DNA of 45,484 bases from positions 1-45,484 of the forward strand of contig NZ_FMYB01000036.1 in NCBI RefSeq assembly GCF_900104155.1, written 5' to 3'. This DNA comes from Butyrivibrio sp. INlla16 (lineage in GTDB: Bacteria > Bacillota > Clostridia > Lachnospirales > Lachnospiraceae). The first letter of the stretch is position 1; each line of letters starts with the position of its first letter. Positions 42,257 through 45,484 of this stretch are shown in pieces. Under the pieces are notes generated by a model. It was not told the DNA's origin. It saw only the letters and a program-made list of their open reading frames with translations, and did no database searches. Made by a program: the position numbers and the translations under genes.

Positions 42257-42649
42257 ATGATTAAAAACATTAGGGCAAAATTGAATGAAAAGAAGGGCTT
42301 CACACTTGCTGAGCTCCTTATTGTAGTTGCTATTATTGCAGTTCTGGTTGCAATTGCTATTCCGATATTTAGTAGTCAGCTTGAGAAGTCAAGAGAAGCA
42401 ACGGATCTTGCAAATGTTCGTGCAGCGTATGCTGAAGTAGTTGCCGAATATTTAACTGAAGGCTCAGCTTCTCCTATTACGATTAGTGCTAAACAGACAA
42501 AAGCAAATTGGCAGACATATAACTCTGCGGCAAAAGCACCTATAGGAACACAGATAGGTTCTGTGGGAGCTGCTTCGGTCCCGGCCAATGCAGGAGGATC
42601 TTATACAGTATCAATTAATGCATCTACCGGAGTTGTTACTGTTAACTGA
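42257..42649 (+). CDS. Type IV pilin-like prepilin
   Basis: The 130-residue precursor has a class III (prepilin) signal. The short basic leader MIKNIRAKLNEKKG ends in Gly14, which prepilin peptidase would cut, leaving Phe1. The hydrophobic helix FTLAELLIVVAIIAVLVAIA follows with Glu5 in place, as needed for filament assembly. The rest is small and rich in Ala, Ser, Thr and Val (AASVPANAGGSYTVSINAST). No pilus motor, platform or peptidase gene is near, so the machine must be encoded elsewhere. The start is behind AAAAGGAGATATGAA. A strong terminator after it indicates a single-gene transcript. Confidence 0.9.
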   Translation: MIKNIRAKLNEKKGFTLAELLIVVAIIAVLVAIAIPIFSSQLEKSREATDLANVRAAYAEVVAEYLTEGSASPITISAKQTKANWQTYNSAAKAPIGTQIGSVGAASVPANAGGSYTVSINASTGVVTVN

Positions 42650-42688
42650 AATAAGCTTAGACTTCAAAAAAGTATAATTAGAGCGACT

Positions 42689-42724
42689 AAAGCGCTGCCC
42701 CGACATGCAGGGCAGCGCTTTTTA
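42689..42724 (+). terminator. Terminator after the pilin gene
   Basis: AAAGCGCTGCCC and GGGCAGCGCTTT form a perfect 12-pair stem with a nine-base loop and end in a T-run. It lies 28 bases before the next start codon. Confidence 0.93.
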
Positions 42725-42751
42725 TAAATGATGCTCTGGGGGACTTATAAA

Positions 42752-45094
42752 ATGCAAAACAGGATAAAGCGTGTGGCTTTGACACTTTTTATAACATTGC
42801 CACTGGTGTTTGTTTTACTGTTTTTTGGTTATTTTCCTTTGCATTATGATGTTGTATTACATACAGATAATGTAAAGGGAGAGGGGATTTGTCAGACTTA
42901 TGTCTGTCCGATAACAGGGGTGGCTGCCTTTTATAAGGTTGCCTTCTATTTCGGAAGTGAGTTAGAAAAGGCAACTATCAAAGGGTATCACTACGATGTT
43001 AGTAGCATAACCTTAGTGGTTTCAGACGTTTCTGAGTTTGATATAACAGGAATTGATTCCTATATTAAGGGACTTCATCTGCGCAGCTTTAGTCCTACAG
43101 ATATTCTTCCTGACGGAGAGGTGGCAGAAGGAAATACTGCTATTATGAGTTCTCGGGATGGGGCTTTACATGTTGATGTAAAGGATCCTGATAAGGGAAC
43201 CACTGTTAATTTCTCGCTGCCATTTATACCGGGATGGTTTTTAGCAGTTTATTTTGCTCTTATACTGTTGATTTCTATTTTACTTGCAGTGGTGTTTACA
43301 TATATATTTGACCGATTTGAAGGTTGCAGGCTTTTTGTAATGCATGCAGCCTGCATTGCAATCACATTACTTTCGGGATGCTTTTTTTGCGGAAGCCTTT
43401 CGTATGTGACCTATAAGAATTTTCTTCTTAACTGGTTATTTTTATTTGCGATCAGCCTTCTCATGAATGCACTTACATTCCCGATTCTTGGCACAGTGGT
43501 AACGATGCTGTTTACCACTTTTTGGTATATAGCAAATTATTTCGTTATTACGCTTAGAAATAAGCCTATTATGCCTGCAGATCTAAAGGCTATAGGCACG
43601 GCGAAGGAGGTAATGGGCGGATATACCTTTGTGCCGGATTGGAAGATTATTTTGGGAGCCGCAGTTGTAATATTCTACAGCGTGCTTCTCATAATTATTT
43701 ATAGAAAAGGCAAGACAGAAGAAGGACAGATTAATAAAAAGAAAGCGCTATTAAAGCGCCTGATTACACTGGCTATAGGAATTGTGCTAATTATAGTCGG
43801 GATTAATACTAAGACCTTTAAAGGACTTTCTTCCTTTGCGTGGGACCTTGTATTACTAAAGAGCTTCCACGAAGAGGGAATGGTCACAACTTTCCTAAAA
43901 AGTGCTGTAAATTCAGGTGTTAAGAGACCTGAAGGGTATTCATCTGAGCTTATAAATGATTATCTGTCGGAATATAAGAGCAGCACAGCGATTGATGAAA
44001 AGGCTGTGCAGCCGACAAATATCATCATGGTGATGAACGAAGCCTTTTCCGACCTGCGCGTAGTAGGAATGGATGAAAGCATAGATGTAATGCCTTTCAT
44101 AGACAGTTTAAAGGAAAATACAATCAAAGGTGAGCTGTCTGTTGGAGTTTTTGGCGGCGGAACATGTAACACAGAGTTTGAAGGTCTGACAGGTAATACG
44201 CTGGCGTTTCTTGGAGCAGGCGCATATCCCTATACGGAAAACGTAACGGATTCCATGTTCTCGCTGGCTTCATATTTTAAAAACATGGGCTATTCCACAG
44301 ATGCATTTCATGTTAACGAGCCACAAAACTGGAATCGCAACATGGTTTATCCCAATCTGGGGTTTGATTCGTTCCATAGCATCAAGGATTTTGAGTCCTA
44401 TGGCGAGATTACGTCCCTACACGACCTTCCTGCAGATATTACAGATTACAGATATATGGAAGCTATTGATAATGAAAACAGCGCTCATCCAAGATTCCTG
44501 TTCGATGTTACCATGCAAAACCATTCGGGATATGAGAGATGGCTGGATGTTGAAAAGGCTGAAACTGTAGCAGAAAACGGGAATGACCTGTATGTTGATA
44601 CGCAGGTTTATCTGTCGCTTATAAAAGCTTCCGACGATGCTGTAAAACAACTGGTGGAGACTTATAAGGATAGCGAAGAACCTACTATGATCATTTTCTT
44701 CGGGGATCATCAGCCGGGACTCCCCGGAGCTGCAATGGATGAAATATATACGAATGTTCAGTCGCAGCTGGATCTGTATAGGTCAAAATTCTTTATCTGG
44801 ACAAATTATGATACGGAGGAACAAAGCGATGTACAGGTAAGTGCCAATTATCTGCCACTACTGATACTTGAGAGGGGGAATTTCCCCTTGCCGCCTTATG
44901 TGCAGATGCTTAAAGAACTACATGATGAGTTCCCGATCATCTCTTCACAGGGTGTGATGGATAAAGAAGGGAATATTTACACAGGTGTTGCGGAGGTTAT
45001 GGATAACCCGCTTATTAAGAAATATCAGCATATTCAGTATGCAAATATGTTTGATAAGATTGAGCCTGCCTGGTTTGAAATAAATCATAAATAA
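42752..45094 (+). CDS. LtaS-like phosphoglycerol transferase (sulfatase fold)
   Basis: The start was set at the ATG at 42752, about ten bases after GGGGGAC; the frame opens eight codons earlier. The 780-residue product has a first helix near the N-terminus and an unusual extracellular insert of about 120 residues after it. A group of membrane helices (about 155-370) follows, then an extracellular alkaline-phosphatase/sulfatase domain. Catalytic landmarks are NEAFSDLRVVG with the metal-binding Glu, GGGTCNTEFEGLTG with the nucleophile Thr471, and FFGDHQPG with metal-binding Asp-His. Enzymes of this type move glycerol-phosphate from phosphatidylglycerol onto lipoteichoic acid or other glycans. 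The exact acceptor cannot be read. No partner gene is adjacent. Confidence 0.87.
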   Translation: MQNRIKRVALTLFITLPLVFVLLFFGYFPLHYDVVLHTDNVKGEGICQTYVCPITGVAAFYKVAFYFGSELEKATIKGYHYDVSSITLVVSDVSEFDITGIDSYIKGLHLRSFSPTDILPDGEVAEGNTAIMSSRDGALHVDVKDPDKGTTVNFSLPFIPGWFLAVYFALILLISILLAVVFTYIFDRFEGCRLFVMHAACIAITLLSGCFFCGSLSYVTYKNFLLNWLFLFAISLLMNALTFPILGTVVTMLFTTFWYIANYFVITLRNKPIMPADLKAIGTAKEVMGGYTFVPDWKIILGAAVVIFYSVLLIIIYRKGKTEEGQINKKKALLKRLITLAIGIVLIIVGINTKTFKGLSSFAWDLVLLKSFHEEGMVTTFLKSAVNSGVKRPEGYSSELINDYLSEYKSSTAIDEKAVQPTNIIMVMNEAFSDLRVVGMDESIDVMPFIDSLKENTIKGELSVGVFGGGTCNTEFEGLTGNTLAFLGAGAYPYTENVTDSMFSLASYFKNMGYSTDAFHVNEPQNWNRNMVYPNLGFDSFHSIKDFESYGEITSLHDLPADITDYRYMEAIDNENSAHPRFLFDVTMQNHSGYERWLDVEKAETVAENGNDLYVDTQVYLSLIKASDDAVKQLVETYKDSEEPTMIIFFGDHQPGLPGAAMDEIYTNVQSQLDLYRSKFFIWTNYDTEEQSDVQVSANYLPLLILERGNFPLPPYVQMLKELHDEFPIISSQGVMDKEGNIYTGVAEVMDNPLIKKYQHIQYANMFDKIEPAWFEINHK

Positions 45095-45144
45095 TAAAGA
45101 TTTGCTTTATACAAGATATATTTTTATAGTTAATGAAAAAGTGA

Positions 45145-45219
45145 TATAATATATACGGAATCTCAAGTTCAGAAGTAAAAGCGGCTCAATCCTAGACTAT
45201 AGCTGGGATTGAGCCTTTT
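45145..45219 (+). ncRNA. Possible small RNA with own promoter and terminator
   Basis: An extended -10 (TGATATAAT, ending at 45150) is followed within 70 bases by a hairpin (GGCTCAATCC 45183-45192 with GGATTGAGCC 45206-45215) and TTTT. No ORF lies between them. This would give a transcript of about 60 nucleotides. The hairpin may simply be the terminator of the LtaS-like gene, and the -10 may be chance in AT-rich DNA. Confidence 0.35.
45183..45219 (+). terminator. Terminator downstream of the LtaS-like gene
   Basis: A ten-pair stem GGCTCAATCC/GGATTGAGCC with a 13-base loop is followed by four T residues. Confidence 0.8.
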
Positions 45220-45365
45220 CATCTGTATAGCGTACTGACATTATTTTAGCTTGAAGTAGAAAAAATTTGACACCGCTTAGAGGCGGCCTTAGATGTAAAA
45301 AAGGAAGCCAGCTGCTAAGGCAGCTACCATTGAATCTAGAGCGCGGAGCGCTCTTATCCTTAATT

Positions 45366-45484
45366 CGGGCTTGATTACTTTTTCCAACATATCCATAGGT
45401 TTGTCAAGGCTGCCCGGAGGGCACCGCTTCGCGGCTTTGACCTTGACTAACCTATGGATATGTTAGTACTGTTAGACAAGCCCG
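45366..45484. repeat. Inverted repeat with 44-base arms at the window end
   Basis: Arms 45366-45409 and 45441-45484 are complementary over their outer 8 bases (CGGGCTTG) and, with one mismatch, over their inner 24 bases (AACATATCCATAGGTT then GTCAAGG). They differ in a 12-base block between. The 31-base GC-rich centre holds two small hairpins (GCCC/GGGC and CCGC/GCGG). Three more short hairpins stand upstream (about 45270-45355). It may be a palindromic mobile element or the end of one; no transposase was recognised. Confidence 0.75.

Noticed and set aside
45230..45484. Minus-strand open frame of about 85 codons at the right edge
   Set aside because: It runs through the inverted repeat and hairpins, has no ribosome binding site, and matches no family I recognise. 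It is best explained as chance openness in repeat DNA.
45366..45484. Integron attC site or CRISPR-like repeat
   Set aside because: The arms lack the attC core GTTRRRY/RYYYAAC arrangement, there is only one unit, and no integrase or cas gene is near.

Overview
The window reads as a chromosomal stretch of a low-GC, Gram-positive gut or rumen anaerobe, most likely a Lachnospiraceae member of the Butyrivibrio/Pseudobutyrivibrio type. The reasons are pyruvate formate-lyase with its activase, a GH120 beta-xylosidase beside a LacI regulator, an intracellular GH27 alpha-galactosidase, an HPr-kinase/Crh/WhiA cluster, many GGDEF proteins, and strong purine-rich ribosome binding sites. No rRNA, tRNA, CRISPR array or prophage is visible. 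Both window ends lie in repeat-like DNA: a cut ISL3-type transposase on the left and a 44-bp-arm inverted repeat on the right. This is what contig ends in a draft assembly often look like.

Positions 1-5.8 kb: transposase fragment, a 0.5 kb non-coding stretch with a terminator, an MFS permease gene with a large internal deletion, an ABC-F ATPase of the short antibiotic-resistance type, an UlaG-like metallo-hydrolase, the alpha-galactosidase and a small unknown protein. Positions 5.8-12.5 kb form a cyclic-di-GMP island. A membrane GGDEF protein, an HD-GYP protein with altered catalytic residues and a solute-binding lipoprotein without a permease are on the plus strand. They converge, one base apart, on two overlapping GGDEF genes with DISM-like extracellular sensors on the minus strand. 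Positions 12.6-15.8 kb (minus) hold SPFH, zinc-ribbon and TPM-domain proteins matching the YdjI-YdjG-YdjH membrane-stress set of Bacillus, without PspA.

Positions 15.9-27.9 kb are mostly core genes: a RACo-like activase, ftsH, uvrC, hprK, glcK, murB, rapZ, whiA, a Crh-like HPr with Glu at position 15 and Ser at 46, and a lipid kinase. hprK, glcK, the HPr-like gene and whiA/rapZ suggest a carbon-status signalling block. Positions 28.1-37.7 kb: cyclophilin, a GNAT fusion protein, Na/Pi transporter-hypB-pflA as one run, pflB with its own promoter, and mgtE behind a small overlapping leader ORF. Repeat elements are scattered around pflB and mgtE.

Positions 37.7-42.0 kb: the GH120 xylosidase (minus) and a lacI gene (plus) diverge from a shared control region with two good promoters and three operator-like sites. 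Directly after lacI lies the 3' two-thirds of a sugar-binding-protein gene whose start has been lost by deletion. Positions 42.1-45.1 kb: an isolated type IV pilin-like gene with a sigma-D-like promoter element and an LtaS-like phosphoglycerol transferase, followed by a possible small RNA and the terminal repeat.
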